Below, one piece after another: positions 26,756-34,930 of a stretch of 64,000 bases of DNA. The stretch's first letter is position 1. The number at the start of each line of letters is the position of its first letter. The notes below the pieces were generated by a model that was not told where the DNA came from, ran no database searches, and was given only the letters and a program-made list of their open reading frames with translations. This DNA comes from JALOLV01 sp046295175 (GTDB lineage Bacteria > Bacteroidota > Bacteroidia > Cytophagales > Spirosomataceae), in assembly GCA_046295175.1 (NCBI GenBank), contig JBKBNY010000010.1, positions 62,001 through 126,000 on the forward strand. Direction: 5' to 3'. The translations under genes were made by a program, and so were the position numbers.

Positions 26756-29700
26756 ATGAAAAAGAAATTACTATTAGGCTTCTTGCTTATCTTTTGCCAA
26801 GCCGTTTTTGTAATGGCACAAGGGAGAAGAATAACAGGGAGGGTCATTTCTGCCGAAGATAAAACTCCACTTCCCGGAGTAACTGTACAAATCAAGAATA
26901 CGTCAAAAGGTACTCAAACAGATATTGAAGGTAATTTCGCCATTGAGGTTACAAATAACAATACTATACTGGTTTTTAGCTTAGTTGGTACAAACAGCCA
27001 AGAAGTAAAAGTCGGGAATCAAGCCGAGATAAATGTATCATTGGTGGCCGATACTAAACAACTCTCGGAGGTTGTAGTAACTGCCATTGGTATTCAGCGT
27101 GAAAAAAAAGCATTAGGCTATGCGGTCTCTAATGTACAAGCCGAACAGATTCAACAACGCTCCGAAAGCGATTTATTGCGGGCATTAAACGGCAAAGTTC
27201 CAGGCTTAGACATCAAAGCAGGCGGTGGTACTCCTGGGCAATCTACCCGAATCAATATCCGTGGTTTTTCGTCGTTTACTGGCAATACTCAACCTCTTTT
27301 TGTGGTTGATGGTGTTCCGTTCGACAATTCGGTTGATGCGACGGATAACTTTAATAGTAATACAGTTTATTCAAACCGAGCATTCGATATTGACCCCAAT
27401 AACATCGAGTCAATGACGATTCTGAAAGGTGCAGCGGCATCGGCTCTTTATGGCTCACGTGCAGCCAATGGGGTTGTGATTATAACCACAAAATCAGGAA
27501 GTAAACGTGCCAGAAAAGGATTAGAAATCACCTATAACGTTGGTTACTCAAACGAAAAAATCTCTCAAACGCCCGATTATCAAGATAAATATTCGCAAGG
27601 CGTAAACCAAAACTATAACAATGGTGTAATCGGTAACTGGGGTTATCCATTTGCCAACTATGTCGATGAAATCAATAGGAAATATAGTACACTCTACATT
27701 CCGATTGACTCAGTGAATAATCCGCTCGTGGTGCGGTATCCCGAATTATTTGCAGGAGTACTGCCAGATAGAGTTAGACTACAACCCTACGATATTTTAG
27801 GACAATTTTTTAAAACGGGCTATCTCTTAGAAAATAGCCTCAATATCACCTCAACGGGTGAACGTACAACTTTAAACGCTACGGTTTCGAGAATGAATAA
27901 TAAGGGAATCGTAGATAACATGAACGCGTCGAGAACCTCAATTAGTTTGGGAGGTAATGCGATTTTGAATAATAAATTTACGGTTTCGGGGAGTGTAACG
28001 TACGTCAATACCGACCAGAAAAGTCCGCTTTCGGGAGCGAGTTTTGCCACTGATTATGGTTCAGGAAACGAAGGTTCTATCTACGCTCGTTTGTTTTATT
28101 TACCTCGAAACTACGACCTAATGGGTTTACCATTCGAAAATCCTGTCGATGGTTCAAATATTTTCTATCGAGCTTCATTCGATAACCCTCTCTGGATTGT
28201 CAAATACAATCATTATACCTCAAACGTCAACCGAGCATTTGCTCAAATGGCAGTAACTTATGACGCAACTTCGTGGCTGAGCCTCACGATGAAAGGTGGT
28301 GTAAACGGTTACAGTGATTTTAGGAAGCAAAATGTTCGGGTTGGTAGCTCTATCATTCCGCAAGGAAATATGTACCACGATAACCGATTCAACATTGAGC
28401 AAGATTATAATTTTGTTATCTCGGTCAATAAAGACATCAACGATAAGTTTTTGTATAGAGGGATGATTGGGGGTAACATCAACGAGCGATTCAAAAGATA
28501 CGATTATACATTCGGGCAAAATTTCGTTGTGCCAGATGTTTATACTTTACAAAATACTCAGACACAGCTGGGGTATTCGGGTTCGGAAACTAAGCGAATT
28601 TTGGGTGTTTACACCGACATGACATTCTCTTATAACGAATGGCTCAACTTCAACTTTACTGCCCGAAACGACTGGTCTTCTACCCTACCAATCGCCAACC
28701 GTAGCTATTTTTATCCGGGTGCAAGTGCTACTTTTGTTTTTACAGATGCCCTCGAATTACCCAAAAATATTCTCAATTTTGGTAAAATTAGAATGGCTTA
28801 TGGCAAAGTTGGGCGAGATACGAATCCGTATTTGGTCAATACGACCTTCAATGTACCAACTGCTTACACCGATTATAAAGGTCTCAAATACAATCAACTC
28901 ACAACCCCAGATTTACTCTACAATCAGCAGCTAAAGCCCGAGTTTTTGACCGAGGTCGAAGTGGGTTCTGAGCTTCATTTCTTGAATGACCGAGTGGTTT
29001 TAGATGCCACTTACTACCATCGTAGTGGGACCAATCTGATTATCACAAATGCCGAATTGCCACGCTCGTCGGGCTTTACAAATGCGGTTATCAATGCGGG
29101 TAGATTAGATAATAAAGGTTGGGAGATTGGACTAAACTTGATTCCGGTAAAACTAAAAAATGGCCTTGAATGGGATATTTACACGGCATTTACTCGTAAT
29201 CGCTCATTAGTAGTAGATGCTGGCCCGCTTGGCGAGGTCGTATTGCCTTCTCCTGTTGGCGGAACTGTCAATACAATCCACCGAACGGGTTATGAATACG
29301 GTCAAATTTTTGGGATTGCTACTGCCAAAGACGACAAAGGCAATTACTTGATTGATGAATCACAAGGCTGGATAATCAATCAACCCGATGCTCAAATCAT
29401 CGGAAACCCCAATCCTCGTTTTTTGTTGAATGTGACAAATAATGTCAAATGGAAAGGTTTTAACCTCAGTTTTTTAATTGATTATCGTCACGGTGGGCAA
29501 ATGTATTCGGTAACTGCGGCTTCATTGTTTTTGAGGGGCCAACTCAAAATTCAAGAAGAAAGAGAAGCCATTCGGGTGATTCCGGGCGTTTATGGCGACC
29601 CTCAAACCTACAAGCCAATCTTAGACGAAAAAGGCAATACCATCAAAAATACAACGGGAATTACGGCATTCAATTACCATTTTTCAAACGGATTTGGTGC

Positions 29701-29989
29701 TTATGGTGCCGACGAACTCAACGTTTATGACATTACAACAATACGACTGCGAGAAGTATCATTGGGTTATACGATTCCGAAGAATTTACTAAAAAGAACA
29801 CCATTTGGGTCGGCTCGGCTTTCGGTTTCGGGGCGAAACCTTTGGTATTATGTGCCAAATATGCTCAAAGGACTTAATCTCGACCCTGAGGTACTTTCGG
29901 CAACGGCAGATTCAAACGTACAAGGTTTCGATTTTGGGGCGGCTCCATCGGTTCGACGTCTGGGAGCAAATTTATCGTTATCATTCTGA
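26756..29989 (+). CDS. SusC/RagA-family TonB-linked outer-membrane receptor (second)
   Basis: Full-length SusC receptor of 1077 residues. It has a signal peptide ending VMAQG, a CarboxypepD-reg-like domain (RITGRVISAEDKTPLPGVTV), then the SusC region VVVTAIGIQREKKALGYAVS. The plug has PLFVVDGVPFDNS, ILKGAAASALYGSRAANG and VVIITTKSGSKRAR, the canonical form. The barrel ends VRRLGANLSLSF. It is similar to the first SusC but clearly separate in sequence. It opens the operon susC-susD-lipoprotein, next to a LacI regulator, galactokinase and GH127, which suggests a pentose or hexose glycan as substrate. Confidence 0.95.
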   Translation: MKKKLLLGFLLIFCQAVFVMAQGRRITGRVISAEDKTPLPGVTVQIKNTSKGTQTDIEGNFAIEVTNNNTILVFSLVGTNSQEVKVGNQAEINVSLVADTKQLSEVVVTAIGIQREKKALGYAVSNVQAEQIQQRSESDLLRALNGKVPGLDIKAGGGTPGQSTRINIRGFSSFTGNTQPLFVVDGVPFDNSVDATDNFNSNTVYSNRAFDIDPNNIESMTILKGAAASALYGSRAANGVVIITTKSGSKRARKGLEITYNVGYSNEKISQTPDYQDKYSQGVNQNYNNGVIGNWGYPFANYVDEINRKYSTLYIPIDSVNNPLVVRYPELFAGVLPDRVRLQPYDILGQFFKTGYLLENSLNITSTGERTTLNATVSRMNNKGIVDNMNASRTSISLGGNAILNNKFTVSGSVTYVNTDQKSPLSGASFATDYGSGNEGSIYARLFYLPRNYDLMGLPFENPVDGSNIFYRASFDNPLWIVKYNHYTSNVNRAFAQMAVTYDATSWLSLTMKGGVNGYSDFRKQNVRVGSSIIPQGNMYHDNRFNIEQDYNFVISVNKDINDKFLYRGMIGGNINERFKRYDYTFGQNFVVPDVYTLQNTQTQLGYSGSETKRILGVYTDMTFSYNEWLNFNFTARNDWSSTLPIANRSYFYPGASATFVFTDALELPKNILNFGKIRMAYGKVGRDTNPYLVNTTFNVPTAYTDYKGLKYNQLTTPDLLYNQQLKPEFLTEVEVGSELHFLNDRVVLDATYYHRSGTNLIITNAELPRSSGFTNAVINAGRLDNKGWEIGLNLIPVKLKNGLEWDIYTAFTRNRSLVVDAGPLGEVVLPSPVGGTVNTIHRTGYEYGQIFGIATAKDDKGNYLIDESQGWIINQPDAQIIGNPNPRFLLNVTNNVKWKGFNLSFLIDYRHGGQMYSVTAASLFLRGQLKIQEEREAIRVIPGVYGDPQTYKPILDEKGNTIKNTTGITAFNYHFSNGFGAYGADELNVYDITTIRLREVSLGYTIPKNLLKRTPFGSARLSVSGRNLWYYVPNMLKGLNLDPEVLSATADSNVQGFDFGAAPSVRRLGANLSLSF

Positions 29990-30003
29990 TTTTTGTAACA
30001 ACG

Positions 30004-30021
30004 GTCGGACGATAGTCAGAC
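30004..30021 (+). repeat. dispersed 18-bp palindromic repeat, copy 3
   Basis: GTCGGACGATAGTCAGAC, identical to 8877-8894 and to the complement of 48510-48527. It lies 15 bp after the susC stop and 16 bp before the -7-like box of susD. Confidence 0.75.
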
Positions 30022-30037
30022 CAACTTGGTTATATTC

Positions 30038-30045
30038 TATTTTTG
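30038..30045 (+). promoter_or_regulatory. -7 box immediately before susD start
   Basis: TATTTTTG ends 4 bp before the ATG at 30050. If used, the transcript would be leaderless or nearly so. No -33 TTG at standard spacing. Confidence 0.35.
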
Positions 30046-30049
30046 AGAA

Positions 30050-31879
30050 ATGGCTTTCAAAACATTAATATATAAACTTATTTTTTCGGTTGCGATAATC
30101 ACGTGCATCAGTGCGTGTGAATTGACCAATCTGAATGTAAACATCGACCCAAATTCTCCGAGTAAAGCAGAGCCACGGCTTCTTCTGCCATCGGCTCAAA
30201 TCAACCTCGTTAGTTGGATGCAGGGTTTAAATGCCGACGCCCACGGATTTGTGGGGATTTTATCGAGCAATGATAATTTTGGACTAAATAACACGACATA
30301 CAACAACGCTTGGGGAAATTTCTATACCAATGGAGGAAAAGACCTCGATGAGCTGATAAAAGGAGCCGAAAGAGCGGGTAATCTACCACATTATCTCGGA
30401 ATTGGGCAAACGATGAAAGCCTATTTCTTTGGAGTAATGGTCGATATGTTCGGCGATGTGCCGTATTCGGAGGCATTTGGCGGAAACCTATATATTGCCA
30501 ACAAAAATCCAAAGTTTGATAAAGATGTTGAGATTTACGAAGACTTGATAAAATTATGCGACCAAGCCATCAGTAATCTGAGCAAATCGCAATTGGGTGG
30601 AATCTCGCGGGACCAAAGCGATATAATTTACGAGGGCGATATAAATAAATGGTTAAAACTGGCCAATACTGTCAAATTTCGACTGTTAATCAATGCTCGC
30701 AGGGTACGAACAACCGCCAAAACAGAAATTGAAGCAACTATAAAGAAAGGTCTGATAAGTAGTTCGTCCGAAAACTTTAAATTCACATTTAACTCTCTTC
30801 GCACTCCCGATGGGCGGCATCCGTGGGCTCAAAGTGCGTATTCGGGCGATAATCAATTTACCTATTTTCTACATCAATTTATGGTAGAGATGATTGACAA
30901 CGAAGACCCTCGTTTGCCGTATTATTTCCGCCGTCAGACAAGTCGAATATTGAATCAAAACGACCCAACCGATAAAAGTACGACTCCGTGTATTGGTGTG
31001 AGCGGATGCACTTACGGGTATCTGATTTTAAATCCTAAAATTGTTCGGAGGCTATTAATCGAAAAAAATAAAGTTCCTGCCACTGTCGAAGACAACCTAA
31101 AAGCCATAACCGACGTATTTATTGCGTATCTCAATAACCAAAATGCCGTACAAACTATTTTGGTAAATACTTTCAAATATACACCTGAGCAAGCTAAAGC
31201 CATTTACGAAGAATTCACGTGGCTGGCGGGTTATTTTGGACGAGATAGAGGAGATTTTTCGGGAGTTCCGCCCGATGCCAACATCCGAACTGCTCCTGGG
31301 GTTTATCCTGCCGGTGGAGTCTATGATGGCAAAGAGATTTTGGCAAGGGCAGCGTCGGTCAATGAAGGCAAAGGGCAAGGGTATTTCCCGATGATTACTA
31401 ATTGGCAAGTTAATTTTCTGAAAGCAGAGGCAATCTTGACATTGGGCATTGCGGGCGATGCACGGCAAGAATTAGCATCGGCGATGCGTTCGCAAATGGC
31501 GGTTGTTGAGTCTGTTGCCATTGCCAACGATAACAAATCGCAACGCATGAACACCGCCTCTATTGAGAGATACATAAACAATATTTTGGATAGATTTGAC
31601 AAAGCAACAACCAACGAGCAAAAACTCAATGTCATTCTAAAACAAGCGTGGTTTAGTAATTTTGGCAATGGTTTTGAGATTTACAATGCCTTTCGCCGAA
31701 CGGGTTATCCGAATGATATTCAATTAAATGTGATGCGTCCGCCACGCCAATTTGCCCTTAGGTTGCCGTATCCACAACAAGAATTAACCTATAACCCTAA
31801 TGCGGCAACTTATAAAGATGTGATTTTTGACCGTGATGCAATTTTTTGGGATATTCTAAAATATAAATTACCATTGTAA
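30050..31879 (+). CDS. SusD/RagB-family surface lipoprotein (second)
   Basis: Substrate-capturing lipoprotein partner of the SusC upstream. The 609-residue protein has a lipoprotein signal with lipobox CISAC (Cys about residue 23), then ELTNLNVNIDPNSPSKAEPRLLLPSAQ, the usual SusD-like_2 opening. DMFGDVPYSEAFGG occurs near residue 140, and the end carries GNGFEIYNAFRRTGYP and the LPYPQQELTYNPN segment. The only usable start is the ATG at 30050. It is followed after 10 bp by a small lipoprotein gene. Confidence 0.93.
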   Translation: MAFKTLIYKLIFSVAIITCISACELTNLNVNIDPNSPSKAEPRLLLPSAQINLVSWMQGLNADAHGFVGILSSNDNFGLNNTTYNNAWGNFYTNGGKDLDELIKGAERAGNLPHYLGIGQTMKAYFFGVMVDMFGDVPYSEAFGGNLYIANKNPKFDKDVEIYEDLIKLCDQAISNLSKSQLGGISRDQSDIIYEGDINKWLKLANTVKFRLLINARRVRTTAKTEIEATIKKGLISSSSENFKFTFNSLRTPDGRHPWAQSAYSGDNQFTYFLHQFMVEMIDNEDPRLPYYFRRQTSRILNQNDPTDKSTTPCIGVSGCTYGYLILNPKIVRRLLIEKNKVPATVEDNLKAITDVFIAYLNNQNAVQTILVNTFKYTPEQAKAIYEEFTWLAGYFGRDRGDFSGVPPDANIRTAPGVYPAGGVYDGKEILARAASVNEGKGQGYFPMITNWQVNFLKAEAILTLGIAGDARQELASAMRSQMAVVESVAIANDNKSQRMNTASIERYINNILDRFDKATTNEQKLNVILKQAWFSNFGNGFEIYNAFRRTGYPNDIQLNVMRPPRQFALRLPYPQQELTYNPNAATYKDVIFDRDAIFWDILKYKLPL

Positions 31880-31889
31880 ATAATCAAAA

Positions 31890-32504
31890 ATGCGGATTAT
31901 ATATCTTTTTATAGTTTTTATAGCTTTCAACTCTTGTCGAAACACCGACCTCAATCCTTACAAGGAGCCTGAGCCGGGGGTGCATGGTTACGGTGAAATC
32001 AAAAACAATACATTTGTAGAGGGTCGAATGTCGAGTTCGAGAGTAGATTTTGACTTTAGATGGATTTCTCTCGATAAAAAAATCAACGTAAATCGGGTCG
32101 AATTTTATGTTTATTTCAACGAGCCATACATTGATGCCGATGGCAATGCCGTGACCGCTAATCATGGTGGACTCGAACCCGCAGGCGGAAAAACAGCTCC
32201 TGAATTAGCTTATGCAGGATTGTTTAATCTCGAAACAAAAAGGTTTTCTATCACCGCAAACCAAATCTATAATCTCTACGCAACTGCCACCTTCAAATAC
32301 GACAAAAAAACAGAAACAAAGGTTTTTGGGGCAAATCGCCCAGCTAACCGCCGCTTTTTGGCAGGAGATAGCTTTACGATTCGTTGGCGATTATACGGTG
32401 ATAACGGATTGGTTTACAGAAGTTGGTCGCCCGCAATCGAAAGCGGCGAATTTAATGCCGGTGGCAACGGAGCCAATGGTAGCATTAACTTTATGGTTCG
32501 GTAA
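31890..32504 (+). CDS. lipoprotein of second SusCD operon, unknown function
   Basis: A 204-residue predicted lipoprotein with lipobox FNSC (Cys about residue 16). The mature part is beta-rich, with a Gly/Asn-rich end; no family recognised. Ten bases behind susD, it is likely co-transcribed and surface-exposed, comparable in position with the lipoprotein at 20531. Its stop lies one base from the stop of the convergent LacI gene, with no terminator between, so the transcripts must overlap. Confidence 0.75.
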   Translation: MRIIYLFIVFIAFNSCRNTDLNPYKEPEPGVHGYGEIKNNTFVEGRMSSSRVDFDFRWISLDKKINVNRVEFYVYFNEPYIDADGNAVTANHGGLEPAGGKTAPELAYAGLFNLETKRFSITANQIYNLYATATFKYDKKTETKVFGANRPANRRFLAGDSFTIRWRLYGDNGLVYRSWSPAIESGEFNAGGNGANGSINFMVR

Positions 32505-32505
32505 A

Positions 32506-33516
32506 TCAATGCACGATTAGCTTTGTAGAAATCGTAATCTCTTGGTAATCAATACTTTCCCCTTCTTTTTGATTGATTAACCTAAGCAGAAGATTAGCGG
32601 CAGTTTCGCCCATTTGATAAGCAAATTGCTCGACCGAAGCAATCGGTGGATTATCCATGAAACCCGTAATGGGTAAATTAGCAAAACTCACAAAAAGTAC
32701 ATCTTTATTTGGCACAACTCCACGCTCACGGCACGCCTGCATGGCATAAAGTGCCACATAGTCATTAAAACATAAAACCGCTTCTGGAACATCCTGAATA
32801 TCAAGCAATTGATTCATTTTCCGAAAAGTATCTTCTTTCGATAAATCAGTTGTTTTGACGTAGCTTTGGGCGATTTTTAGGTTAAATTTCTCAATAGCAG
32901 TTAGGTAGCCATTGAGTCTCTCATCTGAAGCTTCGAGATTAGTTGGCCCATTGATTAATGCAATTTTAGTAACCTTTTTATTGACCAGAAACTCAATTGC
33001 TTCAAACGCACCCTCGGTAACTCCGCTGCGTACTTTATGTGCAGCAAGATTTCGCGGAACTCGGTCAAAGAAAACAATCGGGATTCCGTAATTCTCTAAC
33101 TCTTTAAAATGACCGTAATGATTTGTTTCGCCCGAAACCGAAGCAATCACACCATCTACTCGGCTACTCAAAAAAGTCTTCAAAGCCTGCACTTCACGGT
33201 CAAATTTATCTCTCGATTGACTTATCATTACACTGATTTTCTTATCGACGATTACATCTTCGATAGCCGTAATAGCCATAGAAAAAAACTCCTCCGTCAG
33301 CGACGGAATCAATAATCCGATGGTATAAGTCCGATTCTTTTTGAGCAAAATCGCCGCAGGATTCGGGACATAGTTCAGCTTTTTGGCAACTTCAAAAACC
33401 CGTTCACGTGTACGCAAACCAATCCGTGGATTATTTTGCAATGCCCTCGAAACCGTAGAAACAGCAATGTTTAGTTCCTTCGCAATTTCTTTAATGGTCG
33501 CTTGTTTTTTCTGCAT
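32506..33516 (-). CDS. LacI-family transcriptional regulator
   Basis: Sugar-responsive repressor or activator. The 336-residue protein has the LacI helix-turn-helix at residues 7-30 (TIKEIAKELNIAVSTVSRAL), the hinge helix YVPNPAAILLKK, and a periplasmic-binding-protein-like effector domain with the usual GLLIPSLTEEFFSMAI start, IVFFDRVPR and the C-terminal dimer segment. It is divergent from galK, with a TGCAAA-N2-TTTGCA operator 14 bp before its own start. This suggests autoregulation plus control of galK and perhaps the SusCD genes. The effector is probably a sugar or sugar phosphate of this locus. Confidence 0.93.
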   Translation of the reverse strand: MQKKQATIKEIAKELNIAVSTVSRALQNNPRIGLRTRERVFEVAKKLNYVPNPAAILLKKNRTYTIGLLIPSLTEEFFSMAITAIEDVIVDKKISVMISQSRDKFDREVQALKTFLSSRVDGVIASVSGETNHYGHFKELENYGIPIVFFDRVPRNLAAHKVRSGVTEGAFEAIEFLVNKKVTKIALINGPTNLEASDERLNGYLTAIEKFNLKIAQSYVKTTDLSKEDTFRKMNQLLDIQDVPEAVLCFNDYVALYAMQACRERGVVPNKDVLFVSFANLPITGFMDNPPIASVEQFAYQMGETAANLLLRLINQKEGESIDYQEITISTKLIVH

Positions 33517-33529
33517 GGTTCAATAATAA

Positions 33530-33543
33530 TGCAAATGTTTGCA
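33530..33543. promoter_or_regulatory. LacI-type operator TGCAAATGTTTGCA
   Basis: Perfect TGCAAA/TTTGCA arms around a central TG, in the 142-bp gap between the divergent lacI-type gene and galK. LacI-family operators are palindromes of this kind with a central CpG or similar step. Confidence 0.6.
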
Positions 33544-33606
33544 ATAATCATATCGGGTTGTAAGACCTAAAATTAGTAAAAATCCATCATCAATTCTGCT
33601 AAGTTG

Positions 33607-33638
33607 TTGAATATTATTGGTGAATAGTGTTAATTTCG
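33607..33638 (+). promoter_or_regulatory. promoter of galK (TTG-N21-TAATTTCG)
   Basis: TTG at 33607-33609 and TAATTTCG at 33631-33638 (one mismatch) precede the ATG at 33659 by 20 bp. The operator lies about 65 bp upstream of this. Confidence 0.45.
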
Positions 33639-33658
33639 ACTTTCAATAAAATTCAAGA

Positions 33659-34822
33659 ATGACCAGTATATATAAAACGACAGTTGAACAAAAATTTAGA
33701 GAGATTTACCATAATTCACCCGAAATAACGGTAAGAGCCCCCGGAAGAATCAACCTTATTGGCGAACATTTAGATTATAACAATGGGTACGTTCTGCCCG
33801 CTGCTATCGACAAGGCTATTTACTTTTCGGTTGCTAAAAATACAGATAAAACCTGTCGTTTTAATGCATTAGACCTTTCGGATTCGCTCGAAATATCGCT
33901 CGATAACCTGCAAAAAACCGATAAAGGCTGGGCAAATTACCTCATTGGTGTAGTTAGTGAGTTAATCAACGAAAATTATAAAATAGATGTTGGCATAAAC
34001 GTAGTTTTTGGTGGAGATGTACCTTTGGGAGCGGGTTTGTCGTCGTCGGCGGCGGTTGAATCGGGGATGGTTTTTGCTCTAAATCAGCTTTTCGATTTAA
34101 AACTCAAACCATTTGAAATGGCCCTCATCGCCCAAAAATCAGAGCATAATTTTGCAGGGGTCAATTGCGGAATCATGGATATGTTTGCGAGTATTCATGG
34201 TAAAGAAGAATCGGTCATTCGGTTAGATTGTAGAGATTTAACATACCAATATTTTCCGTTTCATAGTGCTGATTATCAGATAGTTTTGTGTAATACTGGC
34301 GTAAAACATAACCTCGGAGATTCGGAATACAACACCCGCCGAGCCGAGTGCGAAACGGGTGTCAGAATCTTGCAAGATGCTTATCCTCAGATAGATTCGC
34401 TCCGAGATGCCACACCGATGATGTTACGCAGCCAAGCTGATAAAATGAGCGATGTCGTTTATCGTCGCTGTAAATACGTAATCGAAGAAATCAGTCGGGT
34501 CGAAATCGCGTGCGAGGCTCTTTTGCAGGATGATTTGGTGACTTTTGGACAAAAAATGTACGAAACCCACGATGGCCTTCAAAACGAATACGAAGTCAGT
34601 TGCGAAGAATTAGACTTTTTGGTTGATATTACTCGCCAAGACGATGGCGTAATCGGTAGCCGAATGATGGGTGCGGGTTTTGGCGGATGCACAATCAATC
34701 TTGTAAAAAAAGATTATTTTGAAACATTTATCGCCAAAGCCGAAAAAGAGTACTTTGAGAAATTTAATCGCAAAATGGAACATTATGAGGTTGCCCTCAC
34801 CGATGGCGTTGGGCTTATTTGA
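33659..34822 (+). CDS. galK: galactokinase (GHMP family)
   Basis: Phosphorylates galactose at C1 with ATP in the Leloir pathway. The 387-residue protein has the galactokinase signature GRINLIGEHLDYNNGYVLP at residues 29-47, the GHMP ATP loop PLGAGLSSSAAVE at about 122-134, the catalytic Asp in NCGIMDMFASIHG (D174), and MGAGFGGCTINLV near the C-terminus. The signature has Leu where the usual form has Thr (GEHTDYN). That change, and the GH127 beta-L-arabinofuranosidase next to it, leave open a different sugar such as L-arabinose; galactose remains the default. No galT or galE is adjacent. Confidence 0.92.
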   Translation: MTSIYKTTVEQKFREIYHNSPEITVRAPGRINLIGEHLDYNNGYVLPAAIDKAIYFSVAKNTDKTCRFNALDLSDSLEISLDNLQKTDKGWANYLIGVVSELINENYKIDVGINVVFGGDVPLGAGLSSSAAVESGMVFALNQLFDLKLKPFEMALIAQKSEHNFAGVNCGIMDMFASIHGKEESVIRLDCRDLTYQYFPFHSADYQIVLCNTGVKHNLGDSEYNTRRAECETGVRILQDAYPQIDSLRDATPMMLRSQADKMSDVVYRRCKYVIEEISRVEIACEALLQDDLVTFGQKMYETHDGLQNEYEVSCEELDFLVDITRQDDGVIGSRMMGAGFGGCTINLVKKDYFETFIAKAEKEYFEKFNRKMEHYEVALTDGVGLI

Positions 34823-34930
34823 TTTTTTGAGAATAATACTTACAATCCTTTGATTGTCTGCCGATTATATCACGCTAATCTTACAAATCATAAAATCATG
34901 GTATAATTCATCAATATTCAACCTAAAACT

